A stretch of DNA of 53,723 nt from an uncultured SAR86 cluster bacterium (GTDB lineage: Bacteria > Pseudomonadota > Gammaproteobacteria > Magnimaribacterales > Magnimaribacteraceae): positions 1 through 53,723 of the forward strand of contig CALIUO010000002.1 of NCBI GenBank assembly GCA_938048695.1, given 5' to 3'. Both the position numbers and the translations under genes were made by a program. Below the pieces are notes generated by a model. The model was not told the origin of the DNA, did not search any database, and saw only the letters and a list, made by a program, of their open reading frames with translations. Shown here one piece after another: positions 1-9,091 of the stretch; position 1 is the stretch's first letter; each line of letters begins with the position of its first letter.

Positions 1-215
1 CCTTGAAGTATCATTTTCTTTACTATCTCGACAAATTCTCCAGTTTCGCTGCCTAATCCAAGTGCAGCCGTTAAAAGGCGCGGAGTATCAATTGGTGAAT
101 TTTCCTGAATATTATCCAAAGATTTTTTTAATTCATCTATTTTTAGGCTTGGATCACTAGTTACTTTCGTGACGAAATCACAATATGTTTCAAAAAATTT
201 ATCTGCATTTTCCAT
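1..215 (-). CDS. MazG-like nucleotide pyrophosphohydrolase (partial, runs off left edge)
   Basis: The first 71 codons of a minus-strand gene are present, starting with ATG at 215. Residues about 50-69 read AALGLGSETGEFVEIVKKMI, the first metal-binding helix of the MazG / all-alpha NTP pyrophosphatase fold, where the acidic residues bind Mg. The family hydrolyses non-canonical or surplus nucleoside triphosphates to monophosphates and pyrophosphate in the cytoplasm. The long N-terminal segment before this helix fits the phage-type/short MazG-like proteins rather than tandem-domain E. coli MazG. It is divergent from uvrD with about 120 bp between them. The rest of the protein is outside the window, so substrate cannot be judged. 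Confidence 0.72.
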   Translation of the reverse strand, partial: MENADKFFETYCDFVTKVTSDPSLKIDELKKSLDNIQENSPIDTPRLLTAALGLGSETGEFVEIVKKMILQ

Positions 216-338
216 ACTCCAATGATACCTAAAGCACATGATATTAATAGGCTCTATAAAGAAATTAATAAGAGTTTTTTTACAAAATTAAGATCGAATT
301 ACTCAAGATGTTAGTTCAATTCTTGGTAAAATAGATGC

Positions 339-2504
339 GTGGATGTATCTGAAATTTTCGAAAGTCTTAACGAACCCCAGAGAAATGCGGTAACTTCTGA
401 ATCGAAGAACTTACTTGTTCTTGCCGGCGCAGGATCTGGTAAAACCAGGGTCATCGCGCACAGAGTAGCCTGGCTAATAAAGGCTGAAAATATAAACCCT
501 CACTCAATCTTAACTGTAACTTTCACTAACAAAGCCTCTAGAGAAATGCGAGGAAGAATTGAAGACATTGTTCAAGATGAGATGGGTAATTTTTGGTGTG
601 GTACATTTCATGGAATTTCACATCGTTTACTAAGAACACATTGGCAAGAAGCCGGCTTAAGAAAAGAGTTTGCGATTTTGGATTCTGAAGATCAATATCG
701 AGTTATCAAGAGAGTCGTAAAATCTATGGGCTTGGATGACACAAAATGGCCGCCAAGACAGATTCAGTGGTTTATAAACAAACAAAAAGATGAGTGCAGA
801 AGATCAAAAGATGTAGAAGTTTCAGATGACTATTTCGCAGAAAAAATGACCGAAGTTTACAAATCTTACGAGGAACTTTGCGAAAGAGAAAGTCTGGTCG
901 ATTTTGGTGAGCTCTTATTGAGAGTTTATTTATTGCTCAAAAGTAATGAAGAGGTTCTGAGGCATTATCAGAGAAGATTTAGTCATATATTAGTAGATGA
1001 ATTTCAGGATACCAACGAGGTGCAATATCAATTTTTGAGACTTCTAGCAGACGGCGGTGCGCATTTTATGTCTGTTGGAGATGATGATCAGTCTATTTAT
1101 GGATGGAGGGGAGCAAAGAGCGAAAATATAAATCGATTTACCAATGACTACACAAACACTGAAATCATAAGACTTGAACAGAACTATAGATCTACTTCAG
1201 TAATTCTTGGTGCTGCTAATGAGGTTATAAAAAACAACCAAGGCAGAATGGGTAAAGAGCTCTGGACTGATCAAAAAGAAGGAGAGCCTATTTCAGTTTA
1301 TTCAGCTTATAACGAAGATGATGAAGCAAGATACGTCGTCGGGAGTATACAGAATTGGGTAAATCAAGGCAGAAGTCTAGATGAAGTAGCAATCCTTTAC
1401 AGATCTAATGCTCAGTCAAGGGTACTAGAGGAGGCAATTCTAAGAGAGTCATTGCCTTACAAAATTTACGGCGGGTTACGATTTTATGAAAGAGCAGAAA
1501 TAAAAAATGCTATGAGCTATCTTCGACTTCTCTATGGAAGAGAAGATGATGCAGCCTTTGAAAGAGTTATTAACATTCCTCCCAGAGGAATAGGTGCTAA
1601 AACGATTGATCTTATAAGATCAAAGGCCTCCGAAAAGAGCATTTCGCTATGGAAGGCATGCGAAGAACTTATAGATATAGACGGTTTAACGCCTAGAGCT
1701 TCCCAAGCTATTCAAGGTTTCATGACTAGTTTTGACAATCTTGAGGATGAGACTAAAGATCTGCAGTTGAAGGAAATTGTAGACATCACAGTAGAGAAAA
1801 GTGGCTTGATCGAATATCACAAAAAAGAAGCTGGAGAAAAAGGGCAGACACGAGTCGAGAACCTTTCTGAGTTAGTAGGAGCAGCAAGAGATTTTGAGCC
1901 AGACTCCTTTGATGATCTAGAAGAGGGTCCATTGAAGATGTTTATTGATCATGCAGCCCTTGATGCTGGAGAAACTCAAGCTTCTGAACATGAGTCTGCT
2001 ATCCAATTAATGACCTTGCATTCAGCAAAAGGACTGGAGTTTCCTTTAGTTTTTATAACCGGATTTGAGGAAGGGCTTTTTCCGCATAAATTATCTATAG
2101 AAGACCCAAACCAATTACAAGAAGAAAGAAGGTTGTGCTACGTGGGCATGACTCGATCAATGGAGAAATTATTCATAACTCATGCTGAGATGAGAAATCT
2201 ATATGGTACAGAAAGCTTTAATCCTGCATCTAGATTTTTAAGAGAAATACCTGAAAATCTTACAGTTGAAGTAAGAACTGGTGGAAATGTTCCGAGAGCT
2301 TCAAAGACCAGATCAAAAAGAATATCTGGTGAAGTTCCCGATACAGAGTTTAAGTTAGGCCAAAGAGTCTTACATGAGGCATTTGGAGAAGGAGTAATTC
2401 TTAATTACGAAGGTGAGGGAGCAAATGCAAGAGTAGAGGTTAATTTTGATTCTAGTAAAACTAAATGGCTGATGGTTTCTTACGCTAAACTACAACACAT
2501 ATAA
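339..2504 (+). CDS. uvrD: DNA helicase II UvrD
   Basis: A 721-residue superfamily 1A 3'-5' helicase, essentially the length of E. coli UvrD (720). It unwinds DNA in nucleotide excision repair and methyl-directed mismatch repair. The GTG start gives an N-terminus (MDVSEIFESLN) that aligns with the E. coli protein, which supports this start. Visible motifs are Walker A AGAGSGKT at 29-36, motif II DEFQDT at 220-225, motif III GDDDQSIYGWRGA near 247-259, motif V LMTLHSAKGLEF, and motif VI ERRLCYVGMTR. The C-terminus (GQRVLHEAFGEGVI...) is the Tudor-like domain by which UvrD/PcrA contact RNA polymerase. The lipoprotein gene for a TRAP receptor follows after 15 bp, so the two may be cotranscribed. 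Rep is excluded by the N- and C-terminal sequence. Confidence 0.97.
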   Translation: MDVSEIFESLNEPQRNAVTSESKNLLVLAGAGSGKTRVIAHRVAWLIKAENINPHSILTVTFTNKASREMRGRIEDIVQDEMGNFWCGTFHGISHRLLRTHWQEAGLRKEFAILDSEDQYRVIKRVVKSMGLDDTKWPPRQIQWFINKQKDECRRSKDVEVSDDYFAEKMTEVYKSYEELCERESLVDFGELLLRVYLLLKSNEEVLRHYQRRFSHILVDEFQDTNEVQYQFLRLLADGGAHFMSVGDDDQSIYGWRGAKSENINRFTNDYTNTEIIRLEQNYRSTSVILGAANEVIKNNQGRMGKELWTDQKEGEPISVYSAYNEDDEARYVVGSIQNWVNQGRSLDEVAILYRSNAQSRVLEEAILRESLPYKIYGGLRFYERAEIKNAMSYLRLLYGREDDAAFERVINIPPRGIGAKTIDLIRSKASEKSISLWKACEELIDIDGLTPRASQAIQGFMTSFDNLEDETKDLQLKEIVDITVEKSGLIEYHKKEAGEKGQTRVENLSELVGAARDFEPDSFDDLEEGPLKMFIDHAALDAGETQASEHESAIQLMTLHSAKGLEFPLVFITGFEEGLFPHKLSIEDPNQLQEERRLCYVGMTRSMEKLFITHAEMRNLYGTESFNPASRFLREIPENLTVEVRTGGNVPRASKTRSKRISGEVPDTEFKLGQRVLHEAFGEGVILNYEGEGANARVEVNFDSSKTKWLMVSYAKLQHI

Positions 2505-2519
2505 AGAAAGGTATTAAAA

Positions 2520-3617
2520 ATGAAAAAATTATTAGTTATTGGAATAACACTTGTTTTGATTTCTTGCTCAGGCACAGAACAAACAAATGTGGAAGATAGT
2601 GGATGTTTTTCAACCGGTAGCAAGACCTATAAGTGGACAATGGTAACTACTTGGCCTAAAAATTTTCCAGGCCTTGGAATGGGTCCCGAGAATTTTTCTA
2701 AGTATGTGGATGAGATGACGTGTGGAAGAATGCAAATTAAGGTTTATGGTGCGGGAGAGTTTGTTCCAGCATTGGGGGTTTTTGATGCAGTTTCACAAGG
2801 TAATGTTCAGTTAGGTCATGGAGCCTCTTACTATTGGACAGGTAAAGTAAAATCTTCTCAATTTTTTACCGCTGTTCCTTTCGGACTAACTGCCCAGGAA
2901 ATGAATGGCTGGCTGCATTACGGAGGTGGAATGGAGCTTTGGGAAGAGGCTTATGCTCCCTTTAACCTGATTCCTCTAGCAGGTGGCAATTCAGGTGTAC
3001 AAATGGCAGGTTGGTTTAAGAAAGAAATCAATTCTTTGGATGACCTCAAGGGCCTTAAAATGAGAATACCTGGATTGGCAGGAGAAGTATTCACAAGAGC
3101 GGGTGCTGAAACAGTTACTCTTCCAGGTAATGAGATTTTTCTTTCCTTGCAACAGGGAGTAGTTGATGCTGCTGAATGGGTAGGGCCATATAATGATCTT
3201 ACCTTTGGATTTCATCAGGTTTCTGATTACTACTATTATCCAGGATGGCATGAACCTGGCTCTACTCTGGAAATTATCATAAATAAAGAAGCTTACGAAA
3301 CCTTACCTGATGACTTGAAAGCGATCATTAAATACGCAGCAAAGTCGGCTAATCAAGAGATGCTTGATGAGTATACAGCCAGAAATAATAAAGCACTTAC
3401 AGAATTAATTGAGAAACATAATGTTGACCTTAGAAAGCTTCCGGATAGTGTGCTTATTGAACTTAAAAAGATAACAAATGAAGTCATGGAAGATTTTATT
3501 GAAGATGATCCGATGGCTCAGAAAGTTTATAAATCTTATAACGAATTTAAAGAACAAGTTATCAACTATCATAGGATTTCGGAAAAGGCCTATATCGACA
3601 CAAGAGAGTTGGATTGA
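2520..3617 (+). CDS. TRAP transporter solute-binding lipoprotein (DctP/TakP type)
   Basis: A 365-residue exported receptor of a tripartite ATP-independent periplasmic carrier. The N-terminus MKKLLVIGITLVLISC is a lipoprotein signal with the lipobox cysteine at 16, so it is probably membrane-tethered. The body carries the DctP-family signatures SLDDLKGLKMRIPG and VDAAEWVGP and resembles the TakP branch (2-oxo acid and related carboxylate receptors). The ligand cannot be read from sequence. AGAAAGG lies 8 bp before the ATG. The matching membrane subunits are not beside it; they are at 5181-7047 on the other strand, beyond lipB and lipA. Its stop overlaps the TTG start of lipB (TTGA). Confidence 0.9.
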   Translation: MKKLLVIGITLVLISCSGTEQTNVEDSGCFSTGSKTYKWTMVTTWPKNFPGLGMGPENFSKYVDEMTCGRMQIKVYGAGEFVPALGVFDAVSQGNVQLGHGASYYWTGKVKSSQFFTAVPFGLTAQEMNGWLHYGGGMELWEEAYAPFNLIPLAGGNSGVQMAGWFKKEINSLDDLKGLKMRIPGLAGEVFTRAGAETVTLPGNEIFLSLQQGVVDAAEWVGPYNDLTFGFHQVSDYYYYPGWHEPGSTLEIIINKEAYETLPDDLKAIIKYAAKSANQEMLDEYTARNNKALTELIEKHNVDLRKLPDSVLIELKKITNEVMEDFIEDDPMAQKVYKSYNEFKEQVINYHRISEKAYIDTRELD

Positions 3618-4228
3618 ATAATTTAAAAGATAAAGATCTTGGTTTAACAGAATTCCAAGATGTATGGAGACAGATGCAGGTAGTTACTGACCAAAAGTCT
3701 GGTCAAGAAAAGGATGAGATCTGGTTTACGGAACATCATCCCGTTTACACCTTAGGGCATGCTGCAATAGAAGAAAATATCATTTCAACAGATGATATTC
3801 CCGTAGTCAGGACTGATAGGGGTGGACAGGTTACTTACCATGGACCTGGGCAGCTGATGATCTACTTTTTACTCAATTTAAAGAGACTTAACTGGGGGCC
3901 GAAAAAGTTAATTTGTGAATTGGAATCGCTAATCATCGACCTTCTTGAGCAATATGAAATTAATGCGTGCAGAAGACCCGGAGCTCCAGGTATCTATGTT
4001 CAAGACAAGAAGATAGCCTCTATTGGCTTAAAAATTAAACGAGGATTTTGTTACCATGGTATTAGCTTAAACGTCGATATGGATACGAAGCCCTTTGATG
4101 GAATAGTAACTTGTGGAATCGAATCCTTGGAGGTAACTCAAATAAACGAATTTACAGAAATTCCAATTCATGATGTCAAAAGAGATTTCATACAGCTTAT
4201 CAAGAGTCAAGGAGCTAGGGCCGCCTAA
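3614..4228 (+). CDS. lipB: Octanoyl-[ACP]:protein N-octanoyltransferase LipB
   Basis: A 204-residue enzyme that moves octanoate from acyl carrier protein to lipoyl domains, the first step of endogenous lipoate synthesis. The signature [12 protein letters not shown] (70-80) binds the acyl chain, and the predicted catalytic pair is K133 (DKKIASIG) and C167 (VTCGIE), as in E. coli LipB. The start is TTG at 3614, which overlaps the TGA of the receptor gene; residues just after it align with the family, but no clear Shine-Dalgarno is visible, so translational coupling is likely. It ends in a TAATG overlap with lipA. GcvH, encoded at 37164, is one expected substrate. Confidence 0.95.
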   Translation: MNNLKDKDLGLTEFQDVWRQMQVVTDQKSGQEKDEIWFTEHHPVYTLGHAAIEENIISTDDIPVVRTDRGGQVTYHGPGQLMIYFLLNLKRLNWGPKKLICELESLIIDLLEQYEINACRRPGAPGIYVQDKKIASIGLKIKRGFCYHGISLNVDMDTKPFDGIVTCGIESLEVTQINEFTEIPIHDVKRDFIQLIKSQGARAA

Positions 4229-5184
4229 TGGATAACTTGATACCTACAAAAACCATAAAAGAAAATGGCGTAATAGCTATTAAAAATGGCATTAAGCCTA
4301 ATTCAAACAAACTTATTCCAATAGAGAGAAAGCCCACTTGGCTCAGAGTAAAGTCACAAAATTCTTCGAAGTATAGAGAGCTTAAAGAAATTGTTGCCAA
4401 TAAAAAGCTTCATACCGTTTGCGAAGAGGCAATGTGTCCAAATATTCAAGAATGTTGGAGTCACGGAACAGCAACTTTTATGTTACTGGGTTCAGTTTGC
4501 ACTCGGGCCTGTAAATTTTGCGCTGTAGATACTGGCAACCCTAAAGGACTTCTCGATAAAGACGAGCCTCTTAAGGTTGCTAATTCAATAGCTCATATGA
4601 ATTTAAAATATGCGGTCCTAACATCAGTGAACAGAGATGATCTCGATGACGGAGGTGCAGAGCACTTTTCAGACACTGTCAAAGCCATCAAAGAGAATGC
4701 TCCTGAGGTAGTTATTGAAGCACTTGTTCCCGATTTTCTAGGAAATGAAAAATCGATTGAAACTCTCTTGGATTCTCAATTGGAAGTTTTTGCTCAAAAC
4801 CTAGAGACAGTCAAACGATTGACCAAAAGAGTCAGAGATCCTAGGGCAGGTTATGACCAAACCCTTCAAGTATTAGCTTACGCAAAAAAATATTCTCCTT
4901 CTATTATCACTAAGACTAGCTTGATGTTTGGTCTTGGAGAGACTGAAAAGGAGATTTTAGAGTCCTACCAGGATATTAAAAAAGCTGGGGTTGATGTTTT
5001 AACTTTAGGTCAATATATGAGGCCTACAGTAAATCATTTACCTGTAGAAAAATGGTATTCTCCAGAAGAATTTGATTATTATAAAAATCTAGCAGTTGAA
5101 TTTGGTTTTCTTGAGGTAGCTGCGGGTCCTATGGTCAGATCTTCTTACAGGGCCGACAGGATAGCGCACCTTATCTCAACTTAA
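4228..5184 (+). CDS. lipA: Lipoyl synthase LipA
   Basis: A 318-residue radical-SAM enzyme that inserts two sulfurs into protein-bound octanoate. The auxiliary [4Fe-4S] cluster cysteines are C65, C70 and C76 ([12 protein letters not shown]), and the radical-SAM cluster cysteines are C91, C95 and C98 (CTRACKFC). The C-terminal RSSYRAD motif near 304-310 supplies the serine ligand of the auxiliary cluster, so both clusters look intact. ATG overlaps the lipB stop by one base. The 3' end shares the tetranucleotide TTAA with the end of the convergent TRAP permease gene. Confidence 0.97.
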   Translation: MDNLIPTKTIKENGVIAIKNGIKPNSNKLIPIERKPTWLRVKSQNSSKYRELKEIVANKKLHTVCEEAMCPNIQECWSHGTATFMLLGSVCTRACKFCAVDTGNPKGLLDKDEPLKVANSIAHMNLKYAVLTSVNRDDLDDGGAEHFSDTVKAIKENAPEVVIEALVPDFLGNEKSIETLLDSQLEVFAQNLETVKRLTKRVRDPRAGYDQTLQVLAYAKKYSPSIITKTSLMFGLGETEKEILESYQDIKKAGVDVLTLGQYMRPTVNHLPVEKWYSPEEFDYYKNLAVEFGFLEVAAGPMVRSSYRADRIAHLIST

Positions 5185-6554
5185 CTGCCATATACTGCCT
5201 CCGGCAAGGCGGTGACAAGTTCAGGAAATATTGCCAAAGCAATAAGAACTCCCAACTGGATAAGTATGAATGGAATTACCCCTCTATATATGTCTTTTGT
5301 GGCAAGAATGTCTGGTGCGACACCTCTTAGATAGAAGAGTGCAAAACCAAAGGGAGGCGTTAAGAAAGAAGTCTGAAGATTTATTGCGATCATAATTCCA
5401 AGCCAGATTGGATCAACTCCAAGCATCAATAAGGCGGGCCCAACAATTGGCACAACTACTAAAGTTATTTGTATGAAGTCCAAAATGAAACCCAATAAAA
5501 AGATAAGAACCATTACAACCAAAACAGCACCGAAAGCTCCACCGGGTAATTCTGCAAAGATACTAGTTATAAGATCGTCTCCTCCAAAGCCCCTGAAAAC
5601 TAACGAAAATATTGATGATCCTAAAAGGATCATAAAAACCATTGCAGTTATTTCGGTGGTTGTTTCTACAGCTTCCGTTAAGTTCTTTCTTGTTAAGCTA
5701 CTTTTACTGACGGCCAGAAGAACAGCTCCAAAAGCTCCAACACCAGCAGCCTCAGTTGGTGTTGCTATACCTAATAGGATGGAACCCAAAACAGATGAAA
5801 TTAAGACAAATGGAGGCAGTAATGAGGTAAGCATTATCTTCCATCGTCCTGAGACAATGGTTGTTTCTTGGGCAGGTGCCATCTTGGGTGACATGTAAGC
5901 TCTAATCACCACATATAGGGCATAACAAATAACTAATATCAGCCCTGGAATAATTGCTCCCATAAACAGATCACCAACAGAAACAGTCCTAGCTGAGAAA
6001 TTGCCTACGCTTAACTGAGATTGTTGATAGGCAGCAGAAAGCACATCACCCAGGATAACTAACGCAATAGATGGAGGGATTATTTGGCCTAAAGTACCCG
6101 TGGCACAAATAGTCCCTGCAGATAAGCTTGGATCATATTGCCTAGATAGCATTATGGGTAAAGAGATTAATCCCATTGCTATAACAGTCGCACCTACTAT
6201 ACCTGTACTGGCTGCTATCAAGGCCCCAACAAATATCACAGATATCGCAAGACTTCCTCTGAAGCCTCCAATAACTTCGGCCATATTACTCAGCAAGTCT
6301 TGTGCCAAATTTGATTTTTCCAGAAGCACACCCATGAAAACAAACAGCGGAACAGCAACCAGAGTCATATTCGTCATGTCTCCATAGAGACGATTAGGGA
6401 TTGCGCCCAAGAAAGCGCCCTCGAAAGTTCCCGTTAATATACCTATACCTGCAAAAATTAGGGCTGTACCAGCCAAAGAAAAAGCAACTGGGAAGCCTGC
6501 TAGCAGCACTAAACAGATTACTCCGAACATCAGCAATGGAATAAATTCAACCAT
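5181..6554 (-). CDS. TRAP transporter large permease subunit DctM
   Basis: A 457-residue, very hydrophobic protein of the DctM/IT superfamily with about twelve membrane segments. It forms the ion-coupled channel of a TRAP carrier. Recognisable family stretches are [10 protein letters not shown] near the N-terminus, [32 protein letters not shown] and [13 protein letters not shown]. The start overlaps the end of dctQ by 8 bp, so the two are coupled. The likely partner receptor is the lipoprotein at 2520-3617. It converges on lipA with a 4-bp overlap. Confidence 0.92.
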   Translation of the reverse strand: MVEFIPLLMFGVICLVLLAGFPVAFSLAGTALIFAGIGILTGTFEGAFLGAIPNRLYGDMTNMTLVAVPLFVFMGVLLEKSNLAQDLLSNMAEVIGGFRGSLAISVIFVGALIAASTGIVGATVIAMGLISLPIMLSRQYDPSLSAGTICATGTLGQIIPPSIALVILGDVLSAAYQQSQLSVGNFSARTVSVGDLFMGAIIPGLILVICYALYVVIRAYMSPKMAPAQETTIVSGRWKIMLTSLLPPFVLISSVLGSILLGIATPTEAAGVGAFGAVLLAVSKSSLTRKNLTEAVETTTEITAMVFMILLGSSIFSLVFRGFGGDDLITSIFAELPGGAFGAVLVVMVLIFLLGFILDFIQITLVVVPIVGPALLMLGVDPIWLGIMIAINLQTSFLTPPFGFALFYLRGVAPDILATKDIYRGVIPFILIQLGVLIALAIFPELVTALPEAVYGS

Positions 6555-7047
6555 TGTGTTTGATAGTCAGAAAAGACTTTAATATCTCAGAGAAACTTTG
6601 CAGTGCAAGTAAAGCAGCAACTGCAATTAACAAAGATTTTTGAATATAAACAAATGGGAGGCCATCAGGCTCTGCTGAAACCTCTAATATTCGCCAAGAA
6701 AATTCGACATAACCCCACGAATAAAGCAGTATCGTCCAACAAACAGGTTGTAAGAAAATGATGTTGCCGATCAAGTCTACAAAAGCTTTTCTTGAGTCGC
6801 TGAAATTTCTATAGAAAATATCTACCCTTACGTGCGCTCCTCTCTTTAAGGCAAAAGCAGCTCCTAGAAGAAATAGGGCTCCATGAAGATACAGGACGAC
6901 ATCTTGCAAAAATACAGACCCCATATCAAGCCCATATCTCATCACAACAACAAGACAAGTAACCAAAACCATTATCGCTACAAACCATGAACAAATTTTT
7001 CCTGTTATTTCAGAAAATCTATCTAAGTTCGAGCTTAATTTTTCCAA
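6547..7047 (-). CDS. TRAP transporter small permease subunit DctQ
   Basis: A 166-residue membrane protein with four predicted helices, typical of the DctQ subunit that pairs with DctM. The motif DVVLYLHGALFLLGAAFALKRGAHVRVDIFY, here spanning roughly residues 49-79, is characteristic, in particular the HVRVDIFY end. It is the first gene of the dctQM pair and is divergent from the acyl-CoA dehydrogenase gene with about 55 bp between the start codons. Confidence 0.9.
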   Translation of the reverse strand: MEKLSSNLDRFSEITGKICSWFVAIMVLVTCLVVVMRYGLDMGSVFLQDVVLYLHGALFLLGAAFALKRGAHVRVDIFYRNFSDSRKAFVDLIGNIIFLQPVCWTILLYSWGYVEFSWRILEVSAEPDGLPFVYIQKSLLIAVAALLALQSFSEILKSFLTIKHNG

Positions 7048-7102
7048 GGTTAATCTATTTTTTCTTAAAAGGTATTTGAATTATAATTACGGAGAGGTAT
7101 TT

Positions 7103-8314
7103 ATGAACTTACAATTTACACAAGAAGAACTAGATTTTCAAAAAGAAGTTAGAGAATGGATAAAAGATAATTATCCGGAAGACATGAAAGAGAGGCTTAC
7201 GAACGCACCTAATGGTCACGTAACTAAGGAAGAGCACGTTCAATGGCAGCAAGCACTTTATTCCAAGGGATGGGCTGGTATAAATTGGCCTAAAGAATAC
7301 GGAGGCGCTGCTTTTACGGCTTCTCAAAAATATCTCTTCAGTAAAGAGATGGCCGCAGCAAGAGCTCCAGGCTTTACAGCGTTTGGAATATCCATGGTTG
7401 CTCCGGTCATAATGGCCTTTGGATCAGATGAGCAAAAAAAGAAATATCTTCCAGATATACTCTCTTCAAAAGTGTGGTGGTGTCAGGGTTACTCTGAGCC
7501 CGGATCTGGTTCTGACTTAGCTTCATTAAAGACAAAGGCTGAAGACAAAGGAGATCACTATCTTGTAAACGGAGCTAAAACATGGACCACAATGGCTCAA
7601 CATGCCGATATGATATTTTGCTTAGTGAGAACTAGCCAAGAAGATATTAGACAGAAAGGAATTTCTTTCTTGTTAATAGACATGCATTCAGAAGGCATTG
7701 AAGTTCAACCTATTAATACATTAGATAATACTCCTATAGGTCACCATGAAGTGAATACAGTTTTCTTTGAAGACGTGAAAGTTCCTAAAGAAAATTTAAT
7801 TGGAGAAGAGGGCAAGGGTTGGACATACGCAAAATATCTTCTTGAATTCGAAAGAGGAAATGGTTATTCATCTGAGCTTTATCAACAACTTCAACAAATA
7901 AAGTTGAAGGCAGAAACTGAGGACTCAAGCGGTACAAAATTATCTGAAGATCAAGCTTTCAAGGAGTCAGTTGCAGAGATAGAAATACAAATTAATGCAA
8001 TGGAAGCGACTGAACTTAGAATATTGGGGAGTTTAAGTGCCGGTCAAAATGTGGGACCTGAATCTTCTCTTCTTAAAACAAGAGGTACAGAAATTGGCCA
8101 GGCGATCACTGAGTTGGCTGTTGAGTTGGTTGGTTATTATGGTATTCCGTTTAATAATCCGGGACCTGAGATTGGCAATAATGAGCCCGCAATAGGAAGT
8201 CGCTTTGCAAATACTGCTGCGCCTAGATATTTTAACTACAGAAAGGCCAGTATTTATGCTGGCTCTAATGAAGTGCAAAGAAACATCATGGCTAAATTAG
8301 TCTTAGGCTTATAA
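7103..8314 (+). CDS. Acyl-CoA dehydrogenase family protein
   Basis: A 403-residue FAD enzyme that introduces a 2,3-double bond into an acyl-CoA. ATG at 7103 is preceded by a strong Shine-Dalgarno GGAGAGG (7091-7097); a longer reading from TTG at 7076 is less likely. Visible are the FAD/substrate loop QGYSEPGSGSDLASL (128-142), NGAKTWTTMAQHADM (156-170), and the C-terminal YAGSNEVQRNIMAK. The whole sequence resembles the subfamily used for ring-containing, dicarboxylic or branched acyl-CoAs (pimeloyl-CoA and FadE17-like enzymes) rather than FadE of straight-chain oxidation. Substrate is unknown. An ECH1-type isomerase lies 0.8 kb downstream on the other strand. Confidence 0.92.
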   Translation: MNLQFTQEELDFQKEVREWIKDNYPEDMKERLTNAPNGHVTKEEHVQWQQALYSKGWAGINWPKEYGGAAFTASQKYLFSKEMAAARAPGFTAFGISMVAPVIMAFGSDEQKKKYLPDILSSKVWWCQGYSEPGSGSDLASLKTKAEDKGDHYLVNGAKTWTTMAQHADMIFCLVRTSQEDIRQKGISFLLIDMHSEGIEVQPINTLDNTPIGHHEVNTVFFEDVKVPKENLIGEEGKGWTYAKYLLEFERGNGYSSELYQQLQQIKLKAETEDSSGTKLSEDQAFKESVAEIEIQINAMEATELRILGSLSAGQNVGPESSLLKTRGTEIGQAITELAVELVGYYGIPFNNPGPEIGNNEPAIGSRFANTAAPRYFNYRKASIYAGSNEVQRNIMAKLVLGL

Positions 8315-8317
8315 TTA

Positions 8318-9091
8318 ATGCTTGTTCTTGTTTCTCCTGCTAAGACTCTGGATTACGAAAGTGACATGAGTGTCGATGACTTTTCCGTTGCTTCTCATCT
8401 TTCTGATAGTCAACTGCTAGTAAAAGAGCTGCAAAAAAAGAATCCTGAAGATCTAGCTTCCCTGATGGGTTTAAGTGAGAAGCTGTCTTTTCTCAATTTC
8501 GAGAGGAACATGAACTGGTCCAAGCCCACCAAACCAACCAACACCGCTAGGCAAGCTATATACGCCTTTAAAGGAGATGTTTATCAAGGACTTGATGCAA
8601 ACTCACTTTCAAAAGCTGATATTAATTATGCCCAGAAGAATCTTTGTATCTTGTCAGGGCTATATGGAATTTTAAAACCTCTTGATCTGATGTACCCCTA
8701 TAGACTAGAAATGGGTACAAAAATGGAAACTAAGCGTGGAAAAAATTTATATGATTTTTGGGGTTCTAAGCTAACAAAACATATCAACGATCTATCGGCT
8801 AATAATAAGTCTAAAGGGATCGTTAATTTAGCCTCTTTGGAATACTTTTCCGCTATTCAAGCAGATAAACTTGATCTTCCTGTTATTAGTCCAGTCTTTA
8901 AAGACTACAAGAATGGAAAATATAAAATTATAAGTTTCTTTGCTAAGAAGGCGCGAGGCTCAATGACTAGATTTATCGTCCAGAATAAAATCAAAAAGGT
9001 AGAAGACCTTAATGATTTTAATTTGGACGGATACCGTTACAGTAAAAAAGATTCAGAGTTGAATAAGCCAGTCTTTCTTAGAAAGGCTTAG
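8318..9091 (+). CDS. yaaA: Peroxide stress protein YaaA (DUF328)
   Basis: A 257-residue cytoplasmic protein of the YaaA/DUF328 family, about the length of E. coli YaaA (258). The N-terminus MLVLVSPAKTLDYES and the blocks RQAIYAFKGDVYQGLDA, LSGLYGILKPLDLMYPYRLEMG and KIISFFAKKARGSM match the family closely. In E. coli it is OxyR-controlled and limits Fenton damage by lowering free iron; it also binds DNA. It begins 3 bp after the dehydrogenase stop. Its TAG shares TTAG with the stop of the convergent enoyl-CoA hydratase family gene. Confidence 0.95.
   Translation: MLVLVSPAKTLDYESDMSVDDFSVASHLSDSQLLVKELQKKNPEDLASLMGLSEKLSFLNFERNMNWSKPTKPTNTARQAIYAFKGDVYQGLDANSLSKADINYAQKNLCILSGLYGILKPLDLMYPYRLEMGTKMETKRGKNLYDFWGSKLTKHINDLSANNKSKGIVNLASLEYFSAIQADKLDLPVISPVFKDYKNGKYKIISFFAKKARGSMTRFIVQNKIKKVEDLNDFNLDGYRYSKKDSELNKPVFLRKA

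Noticed and set aside
222-314. 30-codon plus-strand frame in the gap before uvrD
   Set aside because: No ribosome-binding site, low-complexity AT-rich composition and no recognisable features; likely chance in the mazG-like/uvrD spacer.
5473-5898. 141-codon plus-strand frame opposite the TRAP DctM gene
   Set aside because: It lies entirely inside a well-supported membrane protein gene on the other strand; its proline- and lysine-rich product is the usual mirror of hydrophobic codons.
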